Made by a program: the position numbers and the translations under genes. The notes beneath the pieces were generated by a model that worked only from the letters and a program-made list of their open reading frames with translations, did not search any database and was not told the origin of the DNA. From assembly GCA_022495995.1 (NCBI GenBank), contig JAFEMH010001462.1, positions 372,001 through 436,000 on the forward strand: a stretch of 64,000 nt of DNA, written 5' to 3'. This document shows positions 31,293 through 43,580 of the stretch, piece after piece. Source of the stretch: Adenophora triphylla var. japonica (Eukaryota; Streptophyta; Magnoliopsida; Asterales; Campanulaceae). Numbering within the stretch: the stretch's first letter is position 1; each line of letters opens with the position of its first letter.

Positions 31293-33707
31293 GTAACGTG
31301 ATCATACCGCCATACAAACGGGAGTCGTAGATCTCGTCTCTATCCGAGTAGAAGGAGAGTCATCAAGCCATCCGTTTCTGTCTTCCTCTTGCGAGGTAAA
31401 GCCTTTTTGGAACCTCGGGAGTGTGTTGAGGCTTCCCGTGGCGGTTGCCGCCCTTGGTTAGCACATTGATCGAGTGCGATTGCCAAGCCGACCTTGATCT
31501 TCCTTTACCGGTCCAAGCTCTGAAAGCCGGACAAATTGAATCTTGGCCGATCCCGCGGAGGGTTAGGCTTCGATCGGGCGTGAGATTACCAAGATCCGAG
31601 GTATTCCGGTGTCCCAAGGCCCGAGCTCTACGGGTTTTGAGCGGGACTTTCGGCTTTCCCATCCCCTGTCTGCTTGCTCTAAAGCTGCATGGCCTCGGAG
31701 GCAAAGAGGACTGGCCGGAGTACAAGACGTAGTAGTCGAACCTCCCGAGGGTTCTCCAAGTGTACCTACACCGGTATCTCAGCTTCGTATCTTTCTCTCG
31801 CCTGCCGTTGAGAGGATTTATTCTTTTGTTTTCTCGGAGGATTGCTCAGGACGGTTTCTTCGAGACTCGTACTCCAGCAAGTGAGCGGAGCGATCACAAA
31901 CATCGTAGCCGATGTGGACATTTGAGGAGGATCCACTGGAAGAGGCGGAGAAACCGGTTACGTGGCACTCTTCTTGGGCACCCACTAAATGGAATTCACG
32001 CTGTTATTGTTCTGAAAGGGATTCCCGATCGTATTGGGCCCACGGGGGCGCTCCAACTTGCCTTCTTCTATCAAGTTACTGGATTTCGTATCGTAACCCC
32101 AAACAATTGTCGGTGGTATGGCCGTGATACCGATGGAAGGCGCAAGATTTGCTCTTGTCCGCATTGGCTACGGGATTTTTGGGTTTGTAATTTGGCAACG
32201 GGTTTAAGGAGACCCTCCTTGATTAACCCTTCCAAAGATCTTGCTCGGTGGCATGTCCAACTTGTCGAAGTGTACGACAGGCCGCTTCGAGTAGAATTGT
32301 TGCTTTGCGGGACCGGGTTTCGTTACCCGACCGTTGTCCCCGATGGACGTAGTTGGACAGACGTATCTTTCCCACTTTGCCGGGGGCCGCGGGATTGAAT
32401 GCAACCGCCTGAGCGGTATCTCGTATGGCCGTGCAAGAGCCAACTTTTCCTTGAGATCCTTCTCGAACCGTGAGCCGGCATTGACCATGGCCCGGAGATG
32501 CAGGAAGAAATTGTGACTAATGAGAGTTCTCGATGGACGGTCTTAAGCAGACTTTGAAAGATCCGCATCTGTTCATCTTTGAGAGTGGCTCCATGATCTC
32601 GGAGAGTTTCCACTCCATCTCTTGTAGAATTCCCCAACACTTTCATCCGCTTTACTGCTCTGTGGTGATTAAGTCCTCACGACTTGTTTCCCACTCTAAG
32701 TTGGATCTGCACCGCTCCGGGGAAGATGTTACCTAATTGTTCCCAGGTGTGGCGATCCGCGAGCTTGACCCTCGAAACCATCGTAACGCCGAACTTTTGA
32801 GCGTATGCCGGAAGTGGTCGGCCATTTGGCCGGAGGGTTGCTCCTTTTGCTCTCATGCCGAGAACGTAGGTGTCGACGTGCGTTTGAGGACATTCGGTTC
32901 CATCAAATCGGTCCATCTCCGCATTCTCGAACTTGGGACAGGAGAGGCGTGACCATTCCGGATACGGATTTGAGCGTTTCTGCTTTGAGCCGCTCATGGT
33001 GGCTTTCGGGTCTTTCATTTGCTCGACCATCCAGGCTAAGGTTGGGTCCAGGTGGTGGTGTGAGGCTCGGCGCCGGGTGCTACCACGTGAGCGGTAGTGA
33101 TTGGAGGTGGAAGGCTTGGTATATGAGAATATACGGGAGCCTTTTCTCGAACTATATCGGGGTTTGTCCCGTGTTTAGAGATTCGTGTATAGGCAACGGG
33201 GCGAACCCGGAGGGTATTGAGGGATATTGGTATCCTGAGATGGTCCCGGTGCGCCGGTGGTATTGAGTGATAGGAGTAGCACCGGGCCGACCAAAATGAC
33301 AGGTTGCCCTGAGAGGTGGCAACATGGAGCCTAGCCTGCTTTCCTTGGTTGGAAGGCATCCCGTAAGTTGGCGGGGAGGAACCTGATTGAAGGTTTGGTG
33401 AACTGGTTTCGGGGAATCGTCATCCTCGACCAGACAAAAGTACCGTCTGGCCGGGGATAGCCGCTATACCACGCTCATTCAGCCCACGAAATTCCCGCTC
33501 GATCTTCTTTCGCCTCTTGTGAACCTCACAAGCCCGGATGGCTTCTTCCAATGTCATATCATCGTTAGGTGGCGGGGGTCCTTCCCCGTCACGATTTCTC
33601 GGTGAACTAGACATGTCGGAAATTCCGTGAGGGAACCGAGGGAATCGAAGAACCGTCCCGACGCCGCCGTTACCGTGATCTGGCAAGGCGCTGACCCGGA
33701 AATCCAA
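31293..33707 (-). pseudogene. Element C gag (broken)
   Basis: Remnant of the Gag structural protein. N-terminal piece MTLEEAIRACEVHKRRKKIE (about 33560-33500). Core CPKFENAEMDRFDGTECPQT and HVDTYVLGMRAKG (32940-32850). Later segments in shifted frames include MVNAGSRFEKDLKEKLALAR and LDMPPSKIFGRVNQGG (32488-32205). A knuckle-like CAFHRYHGHTTDNCLGLRYE is near 32145-32090, followed by a stop. The order matches gag of elements A and B. Multiple frameshifts make it non-functional. Confidence 0.8.
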
Positions 33708-34910
33708 CCACTTTCTCGTCGCCGCAGGGAACGAAAGGAAGGGTTTAGGCTTCGGAAAAGGGTATTTGGCTCAAGGTTTTCGGGCTTGTGCAATGTGCGC
33801 TACCGATTAATGTTTACTTAAAGCGCGTTTTCTCGTAGTCCTAATAGGTTGGAAAAGAGCGGGTCTTCTTTTTCGCAACTAATCCTAGAGCTCTAATCAG
33901 TGGATCTCGTCACTACGCTTATAAGCCCCTCGTTTCCATTTGTAGATCATCTTCTCGGGACGGATTATCCCGAGCGAGGTCTGATAAGGCAAACGAGTTC
34001 CACCGACAAAGGAAAAAGTGAACTTAAGGCTAGCTGATCACACAAACTTTCAACGTATGTGACGCACGGGCCACAGTCGAAGTCAACGTCCTTATGTTAA
34101 GGCGGGGATCATGCCAAAATTTGGGCATGACCTCTCCTGACTCGCTTGTTCGAGAGACCTTAGCTTTTTAGCGTTGGCCGAGTTGTGGCTGGTACGATAC
34201 ATACGACGAGGTTTGGTGACACGGCGTCACATTGAACCTTCGGGTATATTTTTCGGCAGAGCTCCGCGTTAAAGTCAAGGCTGAAAAGCGCGAGACTTCG
34301 GAGTCGAGAACGACCTTCGGTCTCAAACTCTCGAAGCTTGACTCGGAGGCGGGCCCGGCGTGAAAAACATACACTTAGGCTTTATGACACGCGCTAAGCC
34401 AAAAACCAACCGGGGTCTTGGACAAAGTGTGACATAAAGAGTGCATGGCTTACACGGGCTAGGATGGGATGTTTGGGATGACCCCGCGCCCCCGAAAGGT
34501 GTCGCGGCACCAATCGGAGTGCAACCGATAAGGCCATCCCGTGTTAGGGGTCAGTAGTGTGCGTGTACCGAGGCGGCAAGTGCACGTGAAGTGTGGTGTT
34601 CCGAGGCAAGAAGTGCGCGTAGTGTGCGGTCACTAAAATTCTTTTTCCGAGTAAAAACAGAGATTTTCGTAATGTGTCTTAAAGAGTTTATGATGCACAG
34701 TCAAAAAGACAACGCATGAAAATCAAACATGAATGGGGATGCACAAACATGGTAAGATTTTGAAAAGTTGACAATGTAATGCCTTTCGGAAAAAAAAAAC
34801 GTTCGAGGTTTAAAGGAACTCACACACAAGAAAACGAGGAAGGGTAAACGAAAGTTTGACCCACAGAAGGCTTTTAAGAAAACAATGGTAGTTTTGAAAA
34901 AAGTATCTTT
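33708..34910 (-). other. Element C leader
   Basis: Untranslated region between the primer site and gag on the minus strand, homologous to the B leader (16883-18060). No ORF is supported. Confidence 0.6.
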
Positions 34911-34926
34911 TCCCCAGTAGTCGCCA
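34911..34926 (-). other. Degenerate tRNA-Arg primer binding site (element C)
   Basis: On the minus strand TGGCGACTACTGGGGA follows the LTR by two bases. It differs from the A/B site by one substitution and a 2-nt deletion. Confidence 0.65.
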
Positions 34927-35198
34927 ACCGAAATTACCCGATCTTTTCGCGCGGGCAGGCGCGGAAAGGCGGTTGTCTTTCGCGGGGGTTGGTGTCTCGA
35001 GACCTCGCTTCATGGGAAGGAAAAATGAGGAGTCGCCACGCAGTTTTTCTATTTTGAGCCCAAAGGTTGAGAAACGGCTTTAGAAAATGGTGTCGTTTTT
35101 ATTGGTAGCAAAAACTTAGGAAAAAGCTTTGAAAACGGGGGATCATTTTTATTGGTAGAAAAATCGAGTAAAAAGCTTTTTTAGTACCAGAGATTGTT

Positions 35199-35267
35199 AG
35201 GTTCGGAGGTCACGTTACGTTTCGGGTAGAGTATTACGAGATCGCCCGAAACGCCTCGCATGACGAG
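35199..35267 (-). other. H1-H2 hairpin cassette and box, C LTR
   Basis: Minus-strand order: H1 CTCG (35267-35264) / CGAG (35258-35255); H2 CGTTTCGGG (35253-35245) / CCCGAAACG (35226-35218), nine perfect pairs with an 18-nt loop; then box TAACGTGACCTCCGAACC. The stem sequence is unrelated to that of the 58-kb solo LTR, yet both pair perfectly. Confidence 0.7.
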
Positions 35268-35319
35268 TCTTTCTACCTTTCTCGAAAACGTGTGTGTGTG
35301 TGTGTGTTTTTGAAATGGG

Positions 35320-35720
35320 GGCTTGAATGACAAGCTTAATCTTGGTTTGAATGTCAAACGTTGATTAGGTGACTTTGTTTGAAAAGACGAGCGTTTGAAT
35401 GACAAACGTCGGTTTTGAGTTGAAATGAGCGTTTGCGTGGCAAACGTCGACTTTGAGTTGAAATGAGCGTTTGCGTGGCAAACGTCAACTTTGAGTTGAA
35501 ATGAGCGTTTGCGTGGCAAACGTCGATTTTGAGTTGAAAAGGAGTTCGATGGTCGAACTCCGGTTTTTTGAACCGGGCGTGTCATTGTTAACGATTTTTA
35601 CAGGAAAAATGCGTATTAAATGATTTGAAATGTCAAATGGCGGCTTTTAGTTTGAAGATGAGCGTTCGGAGGCCGAACGTCATTTCGCGCGTTTTGAAAG
35701 AGAGTTCGAAGGACGAACTC
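35320..35720 (-). repeat. Hairpin array II in the C LTR
   Basis: At least eight short inverted repeats with loops of about 5 nt. On the plus strand: GCTTG/CAAGC; GTTTG/CAAAC; CGTTTG/CAAACG (four times, in an approximately 41-bp tandem repeat with TTGAGTTGAAATGAG); GAGTTCG/CGAACTC (twice); CGTTCG/CGAACG. Arms change together between repeats. Confidence 0.65.
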
Positions 35721-35835
35721 CGGTTTTGAACCGGGCATTACATTGTTAACGATTTTTACGGGAAAAATGCGTATTAAATGATATGCGATCAACGAATCGG
35801 GTTGCGACTCAGACTTTGAAAAGTAAATACTATCA

Positions 35836-36042
35836 CGATCCAAACGGGTCGGACTTTGTAAATGACAATATTTAAAGTGCGGTATCAACGGAATCAAACG
35901 ATCCGGAATCGTAAATGACGATCAACGAGGTCAATCGGCTCGGAATTGTAAATGACGATCGACGAGTCAAACGACTCGGAATTGTAAATGACGATCAACG
36001 AGCTCGAAATTGTAAATGACGATCAACGGATCGATCGATCCG
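35836..36042 (-). repeat. Hairpin array I in the C LTR
   Basis: Six dyads separated by spacers like GGAATTGTAAATGACGATCA. Plus-strand arms: CGATCC/GGGTCG (35836-35851), CGGAATC/GATCCG (35889-35905), CGAGGTC/GGCTCG (35926-35942), CGAGTC/GACTCG (35963-35978), CGAG/CTCG (35999-36006), CGGATC/GATCCG (36027-36042). The loop is usually AAAC or a variant. The same array is in the solo LTR at 62248-62585. Confidence 0.7.
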
Positions 36043-37026
36043 AATTGGTAAATGACATAAAAGTAAACGGAACGGGTCGGAACACCGTTTTAACCCGTGA
36101 TTACTTCTCTTACGGAAAGAGAAGAGGATCGAGGGCTAAAACGTATCGGACCCCAAGTAGACTAGGAGTGCATCTACATTTTGATAACGTTGTTCGAAAC
36201 GGTTGTAGCGACTGGCGCGTAAACCGAGACGAAATGAGAGATTTAGAGAGAGGGAGTTATACCTATAGCTAGGGTCGACTCCTTTGGCTCGGAAGGTGTG
36301 TACGGGACACGGAAAGTAGTTCGAAAGGTTGTTTCAAGTGTAAAGGCGTATTCGATCGAAATACGAAGGTTTCACGCGAATCGAGACAAAACGGGAGCTC
36401 GGGAAGGGGTGAAAATCAGTTGATTGGGCCGTGGGGGTAGAGTGATTTTGGGGTGTAAAAAAGTTCCTCCTTTCGCTTTGACGGCCATTTCTATTTATAG
36501 GTGAAAATTGCGGTAGGAGTCCTGGACGGACTTGGCACGAATCCAGGGGGTTTTGTGATATTTTGGAATTTGAGGGCTTGTTGGTAATTTCGTAAAGTTT
36601 GCACAGTGAGTCCTGGCCGGACTTGACTTGTAATCAGGGTATTTTGGTCTTTTCCTTTGATTTTTTGATTGAAGGGTGACTAGAGGGAGGCGTGGCATGG
36701 CCGCCACGTGCCCGCAGTCACCAAATTTATGTGGGATTTTGTTCCCTGGTCCCTAGTTTTGTCCGTTTTTTAAAATAATAACATCCGGAAATGTCCGAAA
36801 CGCCCTGAAAGTGCCGAAAAAGTGCGCTTTTCAGGGAAAGCCATACTTTTACGTGAGATGACACGTGTTAAGTATGCTTTGACGTCGGGATGCACGGGCG
36901 CCCCGGACGTCTCGTTGGCACGGCAACGGGGAGTTTAACGAGTTCCGGTTAACCTGGAGCGGGCCAGTTAACGGATTTCGGTTAACTTTCTGACGGATTT
37001 GGACGATCCGGATTTGAGTACTTACA

Positions 37027-40000
37027 ATAATGGGCTAGGGTTTTCAAGGGCTCGTTGTTGAGGGCCAAAATGAATACCGCCTTCGTTGATGTAACCATTG
37101 AAAAACCTACCAAAGCAAACTAATTGGAACTTTGGCAAACTGTGAACTCGATGGTGGTTTCATGGATCTTTAACACCATTGAGCCGAGCCTTCGTTCTAC
37201 TGTGAGCTATGTGGATGATGTAAAAACGTTGTGGGACGATTTGCGGGAAAGACTTTCAGTTGGAAACGGACCAAGGGTTCAACAATTGAAAGCGGATCTA
37301 GCAAACTGCAAACAACAGAAAGGTGAAAGCGTAACAACCTATTTTGGTCGTGTGAAGAAACTGTGGGACGACCTGAATGATTTTGACGCACTCCTGATTT
37401 GTTCATGTGTGGGATGCAGGTGAAATATTAGCACAAAATTGGTTCAACAACATGAAGAAGAGAGGGTTTGTCAATTTGTTATGGGCCTTGAAACACCGAA
37501 GTTTGAGAACGTGAAGTCCTCCATATTGAACACAGAAGCCTTGCCTAATGTTAATAAGACATACTCTATGGTTGTATGGGAAGAAAGAGTACAGGGCAGC
37601 GTGCATGAAGATTATCCTTCACATGTCAGTTTTGTTGTTCAGACAGTTGTGGGAACAGGTGTACGCATAACTGGTGCAAAGGGGGAAAGAAAGGATATGA
37701 GCAGTGTTATTTGCTCTCACTGCAAGAAGAATGGATATGATGCATATTCGTGCTACAAGCTGGTGGGTATCCAGAATGGTGTGGAGAACAATGCTTGAGG
37801 AACACGAAGGGAAGAGGCGGAGGCCAAATCACTTCGGCAATGGGAAAACACTCAGGCACATCCAATTGACGAGCCAACAAGATGCATACCAGTGGAGAGG
37901 GAACTGCAGGAATGACGGATGATGATATGGTTGGCTTTATAGGATTCAGGCCTGAACAATGGAGCCACTTCAAGGAGTATGTGCAGACACAAGTGCAGTC
38001 AACTAATCAAACAACTGGTCGCACAACTGGTCGAATGAGTGGTAAGATAAATAATGAGTCTTGACTTGTCGATAGTGAAGCTAATCAACACATAACAGGC
38101 AATATTTTTATGCTAAAAATGTGTGTCATATTGAGGCTAACCACATAGGTTTGCCCAATGGAAGATATATGAAATCCACAAAAGAAGGCGATGTTACCAT
38201 CGGATCACATCTAGTTTTGAGAAATGTTTTATATGCTCCCACATTCAACTGTAATATATTATCTGTCTCTCAATTACTTAATGATTCCAATCATGTTGTG
38301 CATTTTTCTGATAAATTGTGTGTTGAACGGGACCAAGCTACGAAGATTTTGATTGGAACGGGTGAATAAGACGGGGGGTTATACTACTTTAGGGGACCAA
38401 CAGGGATGCAGGCTTACAATATTGGAGAATCTGGGAGCTATCAGCTGAGCATCAACGACTTGGATATCCATCAAGTAAAGTGATTGGTTTATTGTATTTT
38501 ATTAGACGTAATAGTATTAATAAAGACGTATGTGGAATTTGCTGCCAAGCTAAACAAAGTAGAGACAATTTTTTTCTTAGTCACAGTAACTCTATTGAAA
38601 TTTTTGATTTAATATATTGCGATATTTGGGGTGATTATCGAAAGCCTGCAATGTGTGGAGCTGTTTATTTTTTTACCATTGTGGACAATTGTTCTCGTGC
38701 CGTGTGGGTTTACTTGGTTAAATCTAAAAGTGATGTTTCCCAAATCTTGAAAAAAATTATTGTCATGATAGAAAGGCAATTTATTAAACGTTTCTAAAGT
38801 ATTAGGAGTGACATTGGTAAAATTTTTACTTGTTTAGAAAAATATTTTATTGAATATGGCATTGAGCATCACACCACTTGAATTCGTATGTCTCAACAAA
38901 ATGGAAGGGTGGAAAGAAAGCATAGACATATCTTGAATGTGTCTCGTGATTTAATATTTCAAGCAAAATTACTGGTGAAATTTTGTGGTGAGTGTGTATT
39001 AGCAGTAGGGTACTTAATTAATCGTACCCCTTCGAATTGTTGCATGGAAAAACAAATATGAAATTATTTTAGGAAAAACCCCCCTTCTTACCAGAACATT
39101 AAGGTGTTTGGATCTCTGTGTTATGTTCATTATTCCCGAAAAGATAATGATAAATTTGTTAGTCGAAGTAAACGATGTGTTTTTTTGGTCTATCCTTTTG
39201 GGAAGAAAGGTTGGTTAGTTTATGATCTTGATGAGCATAAAATGCTCATTTCTCGGGATATTGTTTTTGTGGAAAAGGAGTTTCCCTTTGCTAGTAACAG
39301 GACTGATCCAGAAGAGGCCTATACGGATTCATATATATTCCTTTATGCACCTACTGATGAAGTTACTTATGAGGAAGACAATGCTTATATGGTGTCAGTT
39401 CCACTGAGCGATTTGCTGAGCGGCTTGCTTGAGCAGCTTGCACGAATAGTTGCACTGGGCAGTTGCATGTGCGAGGTGCACGAGCGATTGTCACGAACAA
39501 CCTGCGAACAAGTTCCGGCCTAACATGTCTTTGAACAGGAGTTACTGAATACTACTCAGAGGACCAAACAACCTCCTGAACAAGTGCAAGTGTCTAAACA
39601 ATTTGCAATAGGGAATTTAGGTCGAGGTCAGAGCTAAAATGTCTTCTACTGAGGTATCCATCGGCGAATATGAAATTTGGGCAAGGCTCACGTTGCTCAA
39701 GTCCCCTCCCCGTCGCGTTCACCTGTCCAAAAGAAATCTTTAGAGGTACTCACTATCAGTTATCACACTTTGTAATTTGCACTAATTTTTCTATGGCACA
39801 ACGTTTTTGGCTGCTGTTGACTCAGGTCATGAACCAAAGCATTTTGGAGAAGCAGTTAAATACCATCATTAGTGTGAGGCTATGAACAAAGAACTTGCTG
39901 CACTTGACCAGAATGGTACGTGGGAATTGGTAGATACTCCAATTGACAAGAAGGTAACTGGCAACAAATGGGTTTATAAGACAAAGTATAATGTTGAAGG

Positions 40001-40140
40001 GTCCGTTGAACGCTACAAGGCTCGTTTAGTCATCTTGGGAAACCTACAAGTTGAAGGTGTGGATTTCAAAGAAAACATTGCACCAACAATCAAGCACCTC
40101 AATGTTGGTTTGCAAAGTTGTCAACTGCCTTGAAGAAATA
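37027..40140 (+). pseudogene. Ty1/copia polyprotein relic
   Basis: A plus-strand copia-type gag-pol remnant lacking its 5' LTR. Gag (UBN2-like): LELWQTVNSMVVSWIFNTIE, then ERLSVGNGPRVQQLKADLAN (37118-37420). A knuckle CSHCKKNGYDAYSCYKL lies at about 37712-37762. Pre-integrase region: GSHLVLRNVLYAPTFNCNIL and SVSQLLNDSNH (about 38205-38295). Integrase: FDLIYCDIWGDYRKPAM (about 38600-38650), RMSQQNGRVERKHRHIL (about 38885-38935), FGSLCYVHYSRKDNDKF (39107-39160). RT start: NGTWELVDTPIDKKVTGNKW and VYKTKYNVEGSVERYKARLV (39912-40030). It ends shortly after 40130, before the catalytic RT boxes. Many stops. Element C is inserted in its gag at 37026. Confidence 0.85.
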
Positions 40141-40189
40141 TGGCGTTCGTTAGTTATATTCGGATTATTATCTCTTTTCTTACTGTTGA

Positions 40190-41720
40190 TGTTATGCCCT
40201 AGGCGTATAGTTATTTTGACTCATAACTAATAGCGCTAATCGTCTTTACCATTTATAATAGAGAATGTTTATCTTGAGTATTATATGTTTTACATGTTTG
40301 TTATAATATTCCGTGTCCCTAGTTATTGTGAATAACTAGTATAAGTTGGTAATGAATAATCATAGAGATGATTATATGCATAGGGGATGCACATTACACT
40401 TATGGTTACTTGTTAGAGAACAAGTTACTGGACCGACCCATCTATGAAATTTATGACATGGTCTATGGTCATATATGTCATGATTAAATCTCATGATAGT
40501 CGTGTCATTGGAATCCTTAATACCTGAGATTATCATCGTCTTCCACATGATGAACATTGTGTTTGATATAGTCTAACACTATCTTTAATAGGATAGCAAT
40601 ATGGGCTATGTTGGCACGATTGGATTCTTGTAGGGAAGAATGATAAGTCAAGATGGGATTTGTCCCTCGTTAAAAGAGATGTCTGCTTGGGCCCCTCGAT
40701 GAATAGTGTTAATGAAATGTGTGGCCACACTCACGAGATTTGATAGAGATCAAATACACTTGGATTATCAACATATTCGGAATTGAGAAAGCGTTGAACA
40801 ATATAAGTTGACGTGGACCATGACTTATGTTCAATATGACATCGTGTGACAAAGGGATTGTGACAATGATCTATTAAGGAACCAAGCTTTGATGTTATAC
40901 TAATTGGGTGGAGATAATGGCTTGCTAGAAACCACTTATGTCTTGTGAGGATCGATGTTTTGACACACTACCAACATAAATATAATTTTTAAAGGGTCAC
41001 ACATAAAGAACGGATTGAAAAATGGCTCAAATTTGGAAAAGGGAATCTGGGGCTGTTGCACGGCTGTGTAGTTTAAAGGATACGCCCGTGCAAAGGGGTT
41101 GCACGGTCGTGCATTGTAATCTGCATGCCCGTGCAAAAGGGCTGGAGCGACCGTGTTGTTTAATGTGCACGGTCGTGCATAACGGCATTTGCATATTCGT
41201 TTTGGCTTTGGATTAGGGCTCTTCTCCCTAAAGGTTAGGGATATTTATAAAGTATAAATAACCCCCTTCTCCCCAGCCAAGATACACGGTTTTTAGGGTT
41301 TGAGAAACACAAATCTCTTGATTTTGATTACGAATCAAAGATCAAAACACCATAGATTCAATTCCATATTAGCCATAGATTGTTGAAAAGAGTTTCAACA
41401 ATTGGGGATCATCTAGCAATCTAACAAGATTCGATCTTGGTTCCTTCGCGTGTGGATTACCGATAGAGGGTGATTGTTTTATCACCTAAAGCTTGAAGGC
41501 CTAGCATTATTGATTCATCACAAGGAAGAACAAGGAAGAAGATCAAAGTTCCGTCCACGATCAATAGGTGAATTACGAATTGTATACGAAAGACAAACTC
41601 GCAACCAAGGTTAGTAAATCAATTTCATAGTTTTAATCTCTTCATGTTAGACGGATTCATGGCTAGGGTTTTGTGAATTGTGTAAATCTTTCGCTGCGCA
41701 TGTAACCCCAAAATCCAACA
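40190..41720 (+). repeat. LTR-like sequence of an unassigned element
   Basis: Begins TGTTATGCCCTAGG and ends CCAAAATCCAACA, with a TATA-like GTATAAATAACC near 41258. The interior ORFs have no domain. Quasi-palindromic GCACGGTCGTGCA repeats cluster at 41057-41180. No matching second LTR or clear TSD is in the window, so the boundaries are tentative. Confidence 0.45.
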
Positions 41721-42159
41721 GTGCCGCGTTTAATCATGATTAGGTGAAAATTGGCATGCTAGATATAATTGAATTATATGCTTTAACATGCTATATGATA
41801 TAGATTGATGATTTTATGTGTATTGCTTGTGAAACAATTATATGCGATATAACATGATTATAATTAATAGTTGATTGATGTAATTAATATTCTACATGGG
41901 TTATTGATCTCTTTAATTTGGTTAATTAGATTAGTAAAATTCTCAAATTGAAACAAATTGTTTGTTTAGGATTTGATGTTCATATTTAATGTGATTAACA
42001 TGATTATTTGAATCCTTAAACTTTGAGAATTGAATAATTATATAATTAATAAATGTTATTTGTTACATGATTATTTGGATGATCCTATAGTAGGATATTA
42101 TGTGAAATCCCATGTTCATAATTATGTACACATAAGTTTCATATACAATCATACGATCT
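41721..42159. other. AT-rich non-coding DNA
   Basis: Starts GTGCCGCGTTTAATC after the LTR-like end and is otherwise AT-rich with no ORF. Probably the start of the internal region of a truncated element. Confidence 0.4.
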
Positions 42160-42598
42160 TGGTTAATTTGGAGAGGAAGAAACTCGAGGATGAAGCGAAA
42201 GCTTGATTATGCTGAAGAAATCCCTTTGCCTTGCTGTTGCTTTTGCTATGTATATTCGAGAGTTTGAAGTTTGTAAAAATTGGAAAAGGAAAAGGATTTT
42301 CCTTTTATACCTTATCCTAATCCTTACCTGAATTGGAAAGGGTGAGGGGCATAACGGTCCGATCTTCCCATAAATGTCAGTGCTGTTTCCCAAGGCAGTT
42401 ATCCAAGCGCCGTATCTTCCAATCATTATGGCGCTTCAGCAGATCTGGCCGTCAATTCAGTCCATGGTCGAGATTAAGCCACGTCATCTCGATCGACCAT
42501 CTAATATTTTCGACCATCTAGCTACGAGCCACTTCAGTGTCCACAAATTTTTCATAACTTCCTGATCGACAAAGTCAACTCAGAAAGTTGGGGGCCAC
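42160..42598 (+). repeat. Internal end of a truncated D-type element
   Basis: An inverted partial copy of 49645-50000 (for example AAAATTSGAAAAGGAAAAGGA and TCAACTCAGAAAGTTGGGGG in matching order). It ends in the polypurine-like AAAGTTGGGGGCCAC just before the LTR at 42599. Confidence 0.6.
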
Positions 42599-43222
42599 TG
42601 AACGGAATAAAAGTGACGGGCTAGGCCCAACATACGAAGCCCAATTATTCAGGCGTTATTACAGCAGCGTCATCAAGTAGACCGGCCCAGTTATTATAAG
42701 GCCCCTGGCCCAACAACAAAGATCAGTCGACCTAGCTCATTGTCCGATCATCATTGGTCCCGACCTAGCTTTATCCGACATACAATCATCTCCTTATATA
42801 AATTCTATATGGCTATAATACGAAGTCAGGTCGACCTTGACCTATTCAGGCGACCTCGACCTACAGAGACGCACGTTGACCAAAGACTTTCCATAACCGT
42901 CTCCTACAATTTCGGAGTCAGTTACGTCCTCGACTCTCTCCATGATTTTAGGGATTCTACACAATCCCAATACAATTCTAACTCTTATCAGAGGCTATAA
43001 ATACTTCACAACATACGCCGTTTACAGGTAATGTCTTATTTATTGTTCAATTGATCTCAATACAGTTTATAAGTTATACACGTGATACTTACTCTCACGC
43101 CGGAGGGTCTTAGCCGGAGACCACCCCGACTAGTCGTGTGTTCATTGTTTCGGGTCAAATAAAGCCAGAAAATCAACCTAATTGTTGGACGTAGGCTAAT
43201 CAACATGTTCCTTGCCGTATCA
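42599..43222 (+). repeat. D-type LTR, plus orientation
   Basis: Runs TGAACGGAATAAAAGTGACG ... CTTGCCGTATCA, 624 bp. TATA box GCTATAAATAC near 42996. The U5 block CTTACTCTCACGCCGGAGGG matches the inverted copies at 48985-49644 and 51933-52592. Its end lies about 360 bp from the CSLC stop codon. Confidence 0.65.
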
Positions 43223-43580
43223 CCTTGAAATAAGTAGTATATGAATTTATTTATTCTAAACAACTGAATCAATCCACAAGCAAAATATTTGACAATAATG
43301 AAATGAAAAATAATTGAGATGCTTGATACATCAATATTTGAAACAATAACATTTGTGATTATACAACCCAAAAAATCCATCTAATATTCTCAATACCATC
43401 CTATTTTAACAGCACATTTTCCTAATTAATGAACATATGCTGTACCCTCCAACAGTAATTGAACCTCCCATATTTTAACTGGGAATTAACTCTTCAAGTT
43501 TTGATACAAGTATTAAAAAAAAAAAACTTTAAAAAAGAATTTGAATCAAGAAAAAAAAAATTACTTATATCGCGCTTCAG
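43223..43580. other. 3' flank of the CSLC gene
   Basis: AT-rich. On the minus strand AATAAATAAATTC (about 43243-43256) is a plausible poly(A) signal for the CSLC transcript, about 330 nt after the stop codon. Confidence 0.4.

Larger units (their letters stand above)
179..37026 (-). mobile_element. Element C: decayed dual-RNase-H Ty3/gypsy retrotransposon (Tat/Ogre-like)
   Basis: Reading right to left on the minus strand, the order is: 5' LTR (34929-37026), degenerate tRNA-Arg primer site, leader, gag, protease, a long linker, a second protease-like module, reverse transcriptase, RNase H, a second archaeal-type RNase H, and integrase. Two RNase H domains in tandem is an established mark of the Tat lineage (including Ogre). 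Many stops and frameshifts break it. The RT and the pre-protease coding regions are cut by elements A and B. Removing those insertions and one TSD copy restores the reading direction: ...QYISR joins FINQL across A, and ...DIWPY joins ATRNP across B. Its right end sits in a copia gag at 37027. The 3' LTR must lie left of the window, so the true left boundary is unknown. Confidence 0.8.
34929..37026 (-). repeat. Element C 5' LTR
   Basis: On the minus strand it runs from TGTAAGTACTCAAATCCGGA (ending at 37026) to ...ATCGGGTAATTTCG, and is about 2.1 kb. The solo LTR at 61236-63147 is the same family. It contains two arrays of small hairpins (35320-35720 and 35836-36042), a (CA)n tract (about 35290-35305), the H1-H2 cassette (35199-35267), and a U5 primer-site-like TGGCGACTCC (35029-35038). 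Confidence 0.8.

Noticed and set aside
42599..43222. Complete D-type element next to the CSLC gene
   Set aside because: Only one LTR and about 440 bp of internal sequence are present. No second LTR or TSD could be found.
43057..43380. Minus-strand ORF of 107 residues crossing the LTR end
   Set aside because: It spans the LTR/flank junction and has no recognisable domain, so it is a chance frame.
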